64,000 bases of DNA from Allodiplogaster sudhausi (Eukaryota > Nematoda > Chromadorea > Rhabditida > Diplogasteridae). The notes under the pieces were generated by a model. It was not told the origin of the DNA. It did no database searches and saw nothing but the letters and a program-made list of their open reading frames with translations. The stretch lies in contig CALZFC010000029.1 of the NCBI GenBank assembly GCA_945643635.1, positions 4,292,501 through 4,356,500 on the forward strand, read 5' to 3'. Positions 26,882 to 38,845 of the stretch are shown one piece after another (position 1 is the first letter of the stretch; each line of letters opens with the position of its first letter). The translations under genes were made by a program, and so were the position numbers.

Positions 26882-26918
<37 letters not shown>

Positions 26919-27402
26919 AGTTCTCTGCATACCCTCAAGAGAAGGTAGATGAAGTGCAGAGAACAAAAGATAGCGTTGGAAGGATTTAGTATTATGAAAT
27001 GAAAGAATGAATATTCATAGATTGGCACTTACCTACATAAATACATAAAGCTTTTTACATTTATTTTTTTTCCACGTAGCGTTGCCCGTATGCGGTAGAC
27101 CGAAGAGAATTCTCTTATTTTTACTTTTACTTTTTTTTTTTTTGAAAGAAAATAACTGTCTGAACGGCTACTTACCCTTCAACCCTTAGTACATATTTCA
27201 TGTAAGTTGTTGTTCTTGTTCAGCGTTTTGCGATTGCTTTACTTTCTTCCTCGATTCAGGCGACTGCAATTAGGCATCGCTTAGCCACTTTTGCTTCTGC
27301 CTCTGTCTTGAACTCCCTTGTTCCTCAGCAGCAACATTTTCGCTTCATTTACACAAGGTGTTAGAGCGAGACAAGGAGAGAGAGATAGAGGGGGGGGGGG
27401 AG

Positions 27403-27437
<35 letters not shown>

Positions 27438-29061
27438 GTGAGTGAGTGAGTGAGTGAAAAAGAAAGCAGGAAAAAAGAGGAAGCAAGTAAGAGAGACGGA
27501 GCGAGAGAGCGAGAGAAAGAGCGAAAAAGAGAAAAAAAAATGGAATGCCTAAATGCTTATCGTTTCTAGGTGGCTCGCTTCTGTGTACGTATTTGTCGCG
27601 GAAACTACCGCGGTGGTCGCTAGGGGTGCCTTTAGGAACACTTTCCTCCCATATTATTCGCTCCAGGACCTCTGCACCCATTTACCATGTACTCACACCC
27701 CCACCAACAACCTTCATCTCTCCAGGACCCCCTGCTGTTGCTAATGCGAGATGGTAGTTCTTTCGGGGGCTGAAGAAAGTTGCCCGGTGAACAATCATTA
27801 GAGACAGCACAAGTGGTTCGTTATATGGAGAGACGGAGACAGCAAGAGAGTCTGGGAGAGAGTGAGAGGAGAAAGAGAGATTGAGAAAGGGGAGAGAGAG
27901 TGAGAGAGGAAAAGACAGAGAGAGAAAGAGAGAAGGAGAGAGAAGGAGAGAGAGAGAGAGATGAAAGTTGCAGAAGAGATGCCGGCTCACGCTGAAAACC
28001 TCTCAATTTTGTCTCATCCTTGCACCTTTTCCACTCTTCCGCCAAGGTCGTGCCGGACAGAGGCGGAGCGATTTCATAAGAGCAGCACCTTCTACATGTC
28101 CGGGAGGCTTATCTCGTAAGCTCTCTCTCTCCCTCTCCCCCTCTCTCTCTATCTTTCTCTCTTTTTCTCTCTCTCTCCCTCTCTTCCTCTCTCTCCCTTA
28201 CTCTCTACTCCACTCTCCCTCTCACTTCCTTCTGAAGGAATGCGAGGGCGGAATTGTGGCGACTGGTGGGAGAGCAGAAGCAAAAAGGAGGAGACGAAAG
28301 ATCGCTTCTCTTCGCTTCACACCTTGTATAAGTAGTTCTCCAACCTTGAGTTCGTCTCGAGCACTCAGCTAATGAATGCACAGATATCGAATCCGATATG
28401 GAAGATGATTACCAGGAAAAGGTGGAGGATGGGGCTGATAACTGAAGGGATATTTTTTTCGCCTGACTAATTGAACTCGTGATTGGTCGCTGATTAAGCT
28501 GCTGTAGACAATTCTTTCTCTCTCTCTCTCTCTCTCTCTTTTTCTCTTTCTCTCTCTCTCTTTTATCACCCTGTCTTTCCCGGCCATTTCTATGACCACC
28601 TTTTGACTTGTGCGCCATAGTCTGATCGAGTGACGAAGAAGCATTAGCCACCTCTGCTCACGCCACTCGTATTACTCTTATCACTTTCCGCAGTCATGGG
28701 AACTGTCTCTTTTGTTACGCCATATTTCCCGCCTCCTCTCTCTCCCTCTCTCTCTCTCTTTCTTTCTTGCTTTACTACAAATTTGTGGACTTAATTAGAT
28801 TTTTTTAACTGTCACTACCTATTCTCTCGACGACATCCAAACTCACATTTACGTGAAATTATCACAGTCAATGGTTTCTGACAACGCTTATCGCGTGCTC
28901 ATCACTTTTGCCTCATTCCCAAGCTGTCATGAAAATGCTTCATGTTTTTGGGCCTTCTCACGTAGTCCGTCACATTACCATGGGCGGGGCGCTTTCTGAT
29001 AAGACTAGCAGATTGTCCGATTACTAACAGCATCCTTTCCCATCGTTCTTCCCCAATCGGA

Positions 29062-32000
29062 ATGTCTCATGACTCTGCGCGGCGATTTTGCCTTCCGTGC
29101 ATCCTTGGTGAATGCTTGTCCGGCATGGCTGGATGTCTTCCTCATTCCGCCAGACTTGTCCCCGCACTCGCGTTGACCCCGCCCGGACACGAAGGGGGGT
29201 CGAGAGGAGGCGGAGAAGAAGGGGGAGGAGAAGGAGAAGGAGGCTGCAGCATCTTCGAGGAGGAACTCGCGTACAGACTCGGCTACGACATGCTCATCGA
29301 TGTCGACCTCAACGACAACGTCGCTGCGATGGCTGGTAAATGTGTTTTTTTTATATTTATTTTAATATTTTAATTTTAATTATTTTTGAATTTCCCGCCA
29401 AAATGAAATTAAAGGCAGAATAGGGCTAAATATAAAAAAAAGCATTACAGCGTCAGCAGCAGCCGCCAGCACGCTTCCAGCGAGCGCGCCCGCAACGCCG
29501 ACCGCAACGCGTCACGAAAATGGGAAAAGTGCCGCAACGCGGTCATCGGGTTGGTCATATTTTTTTTCGGTGTAACTCTTAAAACTATGTAACCTCGCAG
29601 TAATATTGATAAAAGAATTCAAAAGAAGTAGGATATTTTTTAGCCAAAGTTTTAACCGATTTATTTATTTAATTCTTAAAACAAATCTAGTAGTAATATT
29701 GAATAAAATCTTCATGAGAAGTTTGAAATTTTATGAACATATATAAATATATATTACTTTAGAAAAAATTATCCTAATAAGAAAGCTGGAAAAGCATACA
29801 AGTTTCGCCGCCGCAGATTCGTCGAATTGTTCAGCGACCGCTGCGCTCACGAGGCGGACGTGCGGCAAGGGAGGCGGAGGCGGAGGCGGCAACTTTACGT
29901 TTCTCAACTTTTATCAGGGCTTCTTCGGCTCGTGCTTCCGGCCCGTCTTCTCCTACTTTGGCAACAACAAGTTGGTCAAGTTCTTTCGCCTACTTTGCCG
30001 AATTTATGTACTCATTTTCAGCACTTTTTTGTAACCTAACTTATAATTACTGTATAGTTAATAAACGCAATTAAACACAAGTAATATACCAATCAATATC
30101 TTTGAGTACCACTAATTCGATCGATGGAAACAACGGCGACAGCTGGAATATCGAGTTTAGCGAGATCAAGGACTTGCAATGGCTCGGCGCAGGATCGCAG
30201 GTTGCATTCTCTTTACTTCGCCAACAGAATTGATAGCAAACAAGGGTAGAGTCCAAATCACCACGTTTTTATTGACATTCAACGTACAGCTATTTCAATG
30301 GCTTCTTTTTAGTGAACAATAATGGCATGAAAGACAAAGTTGGGCGTTCAAATGGAATTAATGATCTTCTCCAAGGGCGCCGTCTTCTCGGGCAATTGGA
30401 ACGGTCGCGAGATCGCTGTCAAGAAGGTGAAGGAGAAGCGCGAGACGGACATTCATCATTTGAGACATCTCATGCATGACAATATTGTCAAGTTCTTGTA
30501 AGCTTTTTTTTAAAATTTGGTGTTCCCTTTTTTTATATGTATGTACAATCTTTTATCAACTATAAAAAAATCGCTTGATTTCCTTCTTATTATTTCAGAG
30601 GAGTTTGTACGCCGGAAGAGAAGTCGTCCGAGAAGCCAATCTACGCCATCGTCATGGAGTACTGCGCGGGCGGGCAGCTGGCAGAAGTGCTCAAGAAGGA
30701 CGAGATTATTCGTCGGTGTTTTTTTTTTGTTCTCACGTCACTCCTCTTCTTTCTTCCATTTCTCCTTCTCCTCTCTTTCTCCAGTGTCCGTTCTTCTAGT
30801 GTTATCTATTACAAACAATTATATACAGTCGATATTCGCTTCCTTTCTCTTTCTCAACTTACTCTTTCTCTTCATCTGTGCCTCTCTTCTCTCCTTACGC
30901 TTTTCACACACCTCCAACTTGCTCTCCTTTCAGCCTGGCCCAAGTGGGTGGAGTGGGCGCGTCAGGTCGCCGATGGCATGGACTACCTGCACAAGAACAA
31001 GGTCATCCATCGCGATCTCAAGTCGCCCAAGTGAGTCGCAGAGAGCCATAATTTGTTTGTTTTCTTCAAGGTGGCACTTCTAGAACATTATTAGCATTGT
31101 ACGTTTATCTAGATCAAAATTCAAAAGCAATAATAACAATTTGATTTCTTCCAATTGAAGCATCCTGATCACTGGCGACGACATGGTGCGCATCTCCGAC
31201 TTTGGCACGTCGCACTTCCGCGAGAAGCTGGACGCCAAGTCGACGCAGATGTCCTTTGTCGGCACGGTTTCGTGGATCGCGCCCGAGATGATCAAGAAGG
31301 AGCCATGCAATGAGAAGGTTGCTCTCAGACTTGGCGGGAAATTCAAATATATTTTTGGCGGGAAATTCAAATGTACATTATTTCGTCGTCTTTTTCATAA
31401 AAAAGTTTCTGGTCAATTTCAATTTTTAAAAAATGGCGAGAAATTGAAATTTTTGAAATTTGAATTCTCGTCATATGTTGAGGTGGACGTGTGGAGCTTT
31501 GGCGTCGTGTTGTGGGAGATGCTCACGAGGGAGACGCCCTACAAGAACATCGACACGATGGCCATCATCTTCGGCGTCGGCAACAGGTTCGGCCCATTTA
31601 GTCAAGTTATTATTGCTCTATTAATTGTACTAAGCGACAATACTTTAGCAATTCGCCAATTTACATATTTTCCCCGCTATCCCATGCTAATTTTTCTTAC
31701 AACAAGGATGTCGTTTCTGTCTTTCCTTCTTGCTGTCTCCCTTACGAATAGCTCTCTCTCTATTCTCTCTCTCTCTCCAGCTTTCTTTCTCTCTCGCTCT
31801 CTCTTTCTCTCTTCTTTCAGACGTCTCTCTCTGCCGATCCCAGCGACTGCGCCCGGTGGCCTTGTGCTGCTGATGAAGCAGTGCTGGAGTGTGACGCCTC
31901 GAAATCGCCCCTCCTTCACGAACATTCTCTCGCATCTCGCCATTCTCAAGGGCGAACTCGCCGAGATGGGCGACGAGGTGAGGAGGACGTAGTTTAAAAC

Positions 32001-33504
32001 TTCACGCCAACAACAATTTTAAATTTCCCTCCAACATTTACGGCTGTAGACATGTGCAGATTTGTTTTCTTTTGCACTTTCATATAAATCAATGATCGGC
32101 GAGGATCTTTAAAAAGCATTGACGAATTTGCTGACCGTTAGTTTTTTTTTACCATTCGTCTAAATGAGAATAATCTTTTTAGGAATGGGCACGTCGCGCG
32201 CAACACTGGCGAGAAGAGGCGCGCACCATCAAGTACCCGAACGCCGATAGCAAGCCGGAGGGAATGCGCATGCAAACGGAGATCGGTACGGGAGAGGGAT
32301 TGGCGGGAAATTTGAATTTGAATTTCGACTTCGAAATTTGGTCATATCTCTAGAATGCGAGCAGCTGCGCAAGCGACGCGAAGAGGAGCTCCGGCATGCG
32401 ATGGACATAAGAGAGATGTACGAGGACAAGCTGCAGCGAGTGAACAAGATGTGCAATCAGCTCAAGACATGCCTCGCCACCTTCGAGTACAGACAAGAGG
32501 TTTGTGGACTTTTCTCTCTCTCTTTCTCCCTCTGTCTCTCTCTACCTTTATCTTTCGCAATCTCTATTTCTCTCTATCTCCCACTCTCTCTCTCTTTCTA
32601 TCTCTCTCTCACTCTCTCTCTCTCTCTCGCTTTCGATCTGTATCCCCTATTTTTCACTTTCTCTCATTCTCTCCTTTCAAAACGAGCCTCTCGCCTCATT
32701 AGTAAAGGAAGAAGGTTGTAAATAAATAAATAAAAACAGTTTAAAGGAGCTCGAGCATCGCGAGTTGCTGCTGCGCGAGCGATGCGCCGCGCTCGGTCTC
32801 GCGCCGCCGCCGAGCGTGCGACCGCGCGTCGCCTCCTTCACCGCCATCCAGAAGCATCGGCCACTCGTCGTGCGCGCCGGACCACGCGCCATGCGTGGCG
32901 AGCAGCAGCAGGAGTCAGCTTTTTTAAGCAGCCCACAAATTCATGTTTGAATTCGCGCCCTTTTTCCTGAGACTAAAAAACGAGACGAGCGGCTCTTTCC
33001 TCTTTTCTATCCTTTTAGCTTAAAATCAACCATCGTTCTTTACCGGCCCTCATCTTCACTATATTCTCTTTACTTGAGGGTTAGGGTGCCCTTTTCAAAG
33101 TCCCTGGACCGTCTCTGAAAACCCCGTCTGGGTATTTTGACTTAAAAAAAAGAGTATTTTTTAAGCGTTTTCTGCACGTCGATCGCGAACGCCAACTGCT
33201 ACGGCTACGGCTACCCGCGGGCTTGGAGGTTTTCTTTCGTCGTCTTGCTACTCACTTCTATTTGCATGCTTTCTTCTATATTTGTGAACAACAAGCGATC
33301 AAAGATCAATGATCAAAGATCAAAGTTCAAAGATCAAAGATCAAAGTTCAAAGATCAGAATATAGTATCGATCGATTTCTCCTCAGATCTTCATCAGAAG
33401 AAGATGACGGCGAGGATGACGACGAGCACGCGTCGGCCGTTGCTGGCTACGCGCGAGGATCACCCTACCGATGCTCGCAAGCGAGCAGGTGAGAGCAAAG
33501 AGAG

Positions 33505-33538
<34 letters not shown>

Positions 33539-36422
33539 TAGATAGATAGCACAGACAATGAGAGTCCTACGAGACAAAGAAACATAAGAAACAAATTTGT
33601 AGTTAGGTAAAGGAGGACGATCACCGAAAAATTAGGTGATATTTCAAATTTCCGCGGCCCTTCGCACTCGCATTCACGCGTGCTATTTTCACGCAGCGGG
33701 TTTGTGCGACCGGCGAAATAGCACGCGAGAATGAGAGTGAGGAATCACAGGGCAGACGCGGCAATTCGAACCAGCATTAAATATTTTGAGGTGATCGACC
33801 TCCTTTAACTGCATGTAAGTAAAATGAACCTAAAAAGAATTCCCTTTAAGCTCGTCCGGCTTCGTGCCTTCGTCGGCGTCGCTGACCTTCTCGCGCCAGT
33901 CGTCGTCGCGCAGCTCGGGCGCACGTGATCGTGGCGGCGCTGCTGCTGGCGACGGCAGTGGCGGAGGAGGCGGCACGCCGGCTCTGCCACCGAGAGGTGT
34001 GTTTCCACTCTTATTTTAGTGCTTTGTACCTTATCCAAAATGACTTTAGGTGCTACCGTATCCAAAACGACTTTAAGTGCTACAGTACCTTGCCTCCTAG
34101 GTCTCTCACGCGAGAACTCTGCGCGCCAATCATCGGCGTCCTTCGCAGCCGCCGCCGTGCCGCCGCATGTTGTCGGCGAATTTGCGCGTGGCTCCTCGGC
34201 GCGCGCCTCGACCATGTCCGACGACCTCGGGCATACGGTATGCACACTAAATATATTCCTATTTTTCATTTTCTCAAATCTCACCATTCAGGCATACGGT
34301 AGGCGCACTAAATATGAAAAATATTTTTCTTCGATATCTCAAATCTCACCTTTAAACACATTGATTGCACAGTCGATCTACCGCAACGCGGACGGCCGCT
34401 GGTCGGACGGGCGATTGGTGCAGAAGCATCGCAATCATCATCACCACCACCACAACACACAGCATCGCGCCACTCGACGAGGCTTCCAGCGAGACAGCCC
34501 GGCACGCCTGCCTTCAGGTTGTGGGTTCTTCATGGGCTAGGAGGGGGGGGGGGAGGTGGGCTCATGATGCGCGGTTTTATATCGTTCTAGTGCGACATTT
34601 TTAAGATTCAAAAGATTCGAAGAGCCAATCAAGCTATTCTTTTGAGGATCCCATAATTAGTTCATTAGCAAAAGTTCAAGAAGCATTCAATTATTTTAGC
34701 AATCTATTCGCTTTGATATATGTACACATTTATGTTAAAAGTGGAGATGGCAGATAATTTAAAAAAAAAAAACTTGATCAATAATTAGTGTGATTGAAAA
34801 ATAAATCGGCACTTACAGTACGCCGAAGCACTCATCGTCTGTCGCATCCGGTCGGCGACGCGACGGCAACACCTCCTTCGAGGTTTCTTTCGTTTAATTA
34901 ATTATTCATGCAAAAAAAAGATATGGACGGGTGGGCGGAGCCTAATTAATGCTCAAACCGCTACAATGCTGTCATCACTAGTTCCATTTCTAGACATTCG
35001 GCAGCGCCGTCATGCTGCTCTGGTGGCGAGCAGCACGACAATGATTGCGCGCGATCGAACGGTAGCCGCAAAGCGAGGTTCATTTAGTTATTGATTGATT
35101 TATTGATCGATTATTCGTTCATAAATAGTTGTAAAGATGACTGGACGGGTGGGCAGAGCCAATTCTGATTATTGTACAACATTGGTTTTCAGAGCACGCA
35201 GCATGATCGTACAGCCGACAGCTGCGGCGTCCGCCTCTCGCTCGCCTCCTCCGCCGCAGCCGACCGGCCGCATCGCTGGCGCGCTCTCACAACCTGAAGT
35301 AGCCGAACTCAACGTTTCTAGGGTGCGAGATAAATCCCATTCTTGGGTTATTTTTACATTTAAAAAAACAGCTTTCTTCGTATACAATATCGACAACTTT
35401 TCAGCTCTCGAGCTCGCCGTCGTATGACGAAGCACTACGCGGTCAAGCGATGCACGCCGAGCTGGTCGTCTACAATGACAGCAGCAGCAGCGATGGTGGA
35501 CGGGTGGGCGGAGCGTATGGCCAAGAAGGAGACGATGACGAAACAACGGTGCATGGCGGAAGCGAGCCACCGATGCCGCAAGACTCGAGCGCATCGCCCG
35601 GAGCTCTGCCACATATCGAGTATGCACACCCTTTATATACTGTACATATCTATTTTTCAGTATTTTGACATGTTAACTCTATACTTTTTAACAATATTTT
35701 CAGGTAGATTTTGGTAAATCTAAATATTCTTTTTTCTCCAGGTTCACGAACCCGCTCTACCAAAGTCCAATCTCGACATACGTCAATCCACTTGCGTCGC
35801 TCTCGTTGCCTGCGTCGCCCGTCGTCTCTCCCGTCTCCATGCACTCTCATCACGATGACGACAACCACGTCGGGGTATAAGCTGGAATCTTTATGTTTCT
35901 GTCTATTTTGAAGGCAATTAAACGTGCTTTTTTGGACGCATTTAATCACCATAATCTCTTTATTACCTTTGAATAATGGCTACTTTCTTAGTTCTAATAT
36001 CATTCAGTCTCGCGTGGACAAGAATCATCTCATGGCACTCGATCCCAACGTCGATCTGTGCTCGTCGCTCGACTCCAACAATCCTCAGGTTTGCTCATCT
36101 TTTTCTAAATGTGAAAGATCGGAGCATATTTTATAAACTCCTTTAAAAACATAATTATATGCAGGCAGCGAACACTGGCCGCCGTGCCTCGGACGCATCG
36201 GCAGAGTGCAGTTCTGACGATGACGATGACATGGCTGCAGAGAAGGACGACGGCTGCAATGGGTAAGGGAGAGAAAGATAGAGTGGGAGAGAGATGGAAA
36301 GAAGGTGACAACGAGAGAACGAGATTGAGAGAGAGATAGGGTGGAAGAAAGAGAGATAGAGAGAGAAACGGAGTAGGGGGTTTGTGAGGAGACAGCAAAA
36401 GATCGAACGACGAATAGAGCGT

Positions 36423-36487
<65 letters not shown>

Positions 36488-37182
36488 GTAGTTAAAGGGA
36501 GAAAGAGAGAGAAGATTATCTACGACTTGCGCAGGAACCACCTGGAATCGCCGCTGGACGCCGCACACAGGCGACCATCTGAAGACGGCGAGTATGAGGA
36601 TGAAGAGGAGGAGGAGGAAGAGGAAGAAGAAGAAGAAGATGGACAAGACGGCATCATCCGGCCGCGTCATAAGCGGTTGGAAATTCGACTTTGAATTTAC
36701 CGCCAACTCTGAATTTGAACTTCCCGCCAAGTCCCTTTGCATGCGGACAATCATGAAGCCTTTTAATAATAGTGTCAAGAGGAATTCGACAAATTTTTGA
36801 ATTGTGGTATTTTGAACTGAAATTGGCGGGAATTCAAAATGGAATATCTTTTTTCTAGTCTTCTGCTCGACTCATCCATCTCGATGGCTTCGTCGCTCGA
36901 GAGATCTCTCGAACTGGGCGCCATGCGCTCCGATGGACTCTCCGATCAAGAGCGCAACGTGCGCGCTGTCAAGAACAGCCTCAAGGGACATCGACGCACC
37001 CATTCGGTAGGAGAGAGAGAGGGGGGGGGGAATACAGAGAGGGGGGAGAGAGAGAGAGTTGGAGGGATAGAGAGTGAAGTGAGAATCAGAGCGATAGAGA
37101 GAGAGCCGGTGTTATTGAAAATGAGAGAGAAAAAGAAGGTGAGAGAGAGGGTGAGAGTGCGGTGCGTTTCTCCCCCTCTCTT

Positions 37183-37214
<32 letters not shown>

Positions 37215-37378
37215 TCTTCTCTCTTTCTCTCTCTCACTCGCTCTCTATATTTGTTTACCTCAAAATACAAGTTTTAATAAATAACAGAAGGATAAAATTT
37301 TTTAAATTGCAGAATCCCCAGACCATGGCGATCGTGGATGAGACGAGCACGGAAAGCGACGACGCCGTTGATTGTTGA
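29062..37378 (+). CDS. dlk-1: Dual leucine zipper kinase DLK-1 (MAP3K12/13 family)
   Basis: Mixed-lineage MAP kinase kinase kinase that drives the MKK-4/p38 pathway in synapse development and axon regeneration. Twenty-eight exons: 29062-29335, 29451-29549, 29817-29970, 30107-30200, 30376-30497, 30599-30711, 30934-31030, 31161-31317, 31483-31586, 31821-31977, 32183-32285, 32354-32499, 32747-32913, 33166-33228, 33387-33488, 33851-33996, 34101-34237, 34373-34517, 34819-34882, 34994-35077, 35193-35322, 35405-35619, 35742-35874, 36008-36088, 36165-36262, 36535-36675, 36859-37006, 37313-37378. Phases agree throughout; about 1179 residues from the first ATG, which may not be the true start. The kinase domain has a glycine loop GAGSQGAVFSG, IAVKK lysine 223, HRDLKSPN (311-318), DFG (331-333) and APE (358-360). 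A heptad-rich segment follows. The tail has RGSPYRCS, FSRQSSSRSS, YRNADGRWSDGR and a late SDGLSD hexapeptide, all resembling the Caenorhabditis protein. The first two exons are Gly/Ala-rich and least certain. Confidence 0.95.
33297..33360. repeat. Heptanucleotide tandem repeat GATCAAA in dlk-1 intron 14
   Basis: Nine 7-bp units; five give a perfect GATCAAAG (33297, 33311, 33318, 33332, 33339). That octamer is the reverse complement of CTTTGATC, the TCF/LEF HMG-box consensus, so the array could act as a Wnt-responsive element, or it may be an ordinary microsatellite. Confidence 0.8.
33610..33805. mobile_element. MITE with TA target sites, copy 1 (dlk-1 intron 15)
   Basis: A 196-bp non-coding element with inverted ends AAGGAGGacGATCACC and its complement GGTGATCGaCCTCCTT, flanked by TA on both sides (33608-33609 and 33806-33807), as expected for a Tc1/mariner-type MITE. 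An internal dyad (GCTATTT and AAATAGC) brackets the centre. Related copies lie at about 52012-52185 and 53043-53203. Confidence 0.8.
34231..34352 (+). repeat. 61-bp tandem duplication spanning a dlk-1 splice donor
   Basis: The last bases of exon 17 and the start of its intron (GCATACG|GTATGC and CACTAAATAT) are repeated 61 bp downstream as CAG|GCATACG|GTAGGC. The duplicate thus contains an acceptor, 7 nt and a donor, that is, a potential 7-nt micro-exon at 34292-34298. Confidence 0.75.
36929..36946 (+). other. SDGLSD regulatory hexapeptide codons of DLK-1
   Basis: Codons for Ser-Asp-Gly-Leu-Ser-Asp in the penultimate-but-one coding block. In C. elegans DLK-1 the C-terminal hexapeptide SDGLSD mediates calcium-dependent relief of inhibition by the short isoform, and MAP3K13 carries it too (from memory of the literature). 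Confidence 0.8.
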
Positions 37379-38845
37379 CTCATTTGATGCTCAGAGATCA
37401 GAGATGAGACATCAATGATCAGCGATTAAACTGCAAAGATCAGAAAACAAAGGCTAAAATCAGGCAACTTTCAAACCAGCTCTCGAGATATATTCTGATA
37501 TGCGATTCCAAAAGTCCGGCCCGATTACACTACCTAATACTTCGTGTTGTATGTATGTAGATGTTGAATATAGTCACTTAGTCTACTTGTAACATTCATA
37601 GAGCACTACTCACTAACATATGTATTTGCTACCCTATTTGCTGCCCTATTTGCTACCCTGACGCACTCCGCACCCTTCCTCTCTGCCAGTTATCCCAGAT
37701 GTCTTTTTTTTTACACATCTTTCCAAGTTCAAGTGTCGTGAGCGAGACAGAGATTCTGTGATGAGTACATGAATACGCAACAAAAAAAAATGCAGGACCT
37801 CATTTATTCATTCGTCATGTCTCGAGATCAGTGAGAATGCACGCAAGAAATCATTATGGATATATCCGTCAAAAAATGACAGATATATCTGCTATGTCCT
37901 AAGCGTGACCAAAATAGATCCGTCTACAACGGCAGATTGTTTTGTGAATGTTTGTCTCACTGATCTCACTTACCCCAGTCTTGTTCTTTCTCGAATCAAA
38001 ATGCCCTATTTTTCGGATATGTTCACAGACACACACATAAGTGCATCCATTTTGATTCGGTGTAGTATTTCTATTTTCTCTGAACCCTGTACTTTATTTG
38101 TATTTTAAACTTGCTCTATAATTTCCTCATGTTTTTTCACCAAGTTGTTCACACGAGTAGCTTCTACAGTCTGTGTCGGCACATTGTTCAGGTCTATATT
38201 CATATTTTTCTACCCTCTATTATTTCTTCAATTTCATTTTTACTTTGTTATTTGGCAGACAGCTAAATATTTTCACTTCTATTGCCTTCAGACACATACA
38301 AACATACCTATTTTCATGACACATTCCAGATGTTTAGGCCCCGCCCATTTGTTTCCCTTCATCCGTCATTGTGCACACAGGAATTTGCGTACCATCGCAC
38401 GGCATGTGTCATGGTTATAAAGTTAGTTGAAGACGACAAAAACACACGAGGAATGCAATTTATTCTTCGTTTACATTACAGATCTTGTAAAATGTACACA
38501 TGTTTATTTATTTGAAAATAGATAGCATTGTAACACAGGTGAAAAAAGCGTGAGATCTTTCGATCTCACAGAGAAGTTGTTACTCGTAAAGCAGGCGAGA
38601 ATTTCGTGCACATCACATGCAAACTCCAAACAATTTAAAATCGCATAAATGGGGCTAAACCTTCGCCAGCATGCAGCGCGATCAATGCAGAACCAACTTC
38701 TTAGATGTGCATCGTTCACTTACAAAATTTAAAGTGTGAACTTAACATATGTATTGTATGTAGTTAGTCTATGGTTTACTATAGTTCGTCGAAAATAACA
38801 CACTAAATGTGACATAAGACGTAGCAATACGAAAGTTTTGCTCGG
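37379..38845. other. Intergenic, dlk-1 3' flank
   Basis: AT-rich unique sequence with no exon supported on either strand. The first 100 bp contain several degenerate AGATCAGAG-like words. No clear AATAAA was found close to the dlk-1 stop codon. Confidence 0.6.

Larger units (their letters stand above)
17519..29061. other. Long gene-poor interval between vps-4 and dlk-1
   Basis: About 11.5 kb with no exon I can support on either strand. It is packed with CT/GA microsatellites: about 18440-18500, 19157-19345, 19909-20010, 20197-20285, 21860-21932, 22158-22275, 22480-22560, 22999-23160, 23396-23460, 23902-24062, 24258-24305, 24419-24515, 24771-24925, 25691-25945, 26279-26405, 26519-26700, 26822-26921, 27375-27530, 27835-27960, 28117-28222 and 28514-28562. 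Homopolymeric C tracts lie at 20346 and 24100. The unique islands (for example 19440-19900, 22570-22640, 23280-23400, 28950-29060) may be regulatory or 5' non-coding exons of dlk-1. Confidence 0.65.

Noticed and set aside
34819..34882. Alternative frame giving TPKHSSSVASG in a dlk-1 exon
   Set aside because: It reads attractively but is out of phase with both the preceding (phase 1) and following (phase 2) exons.
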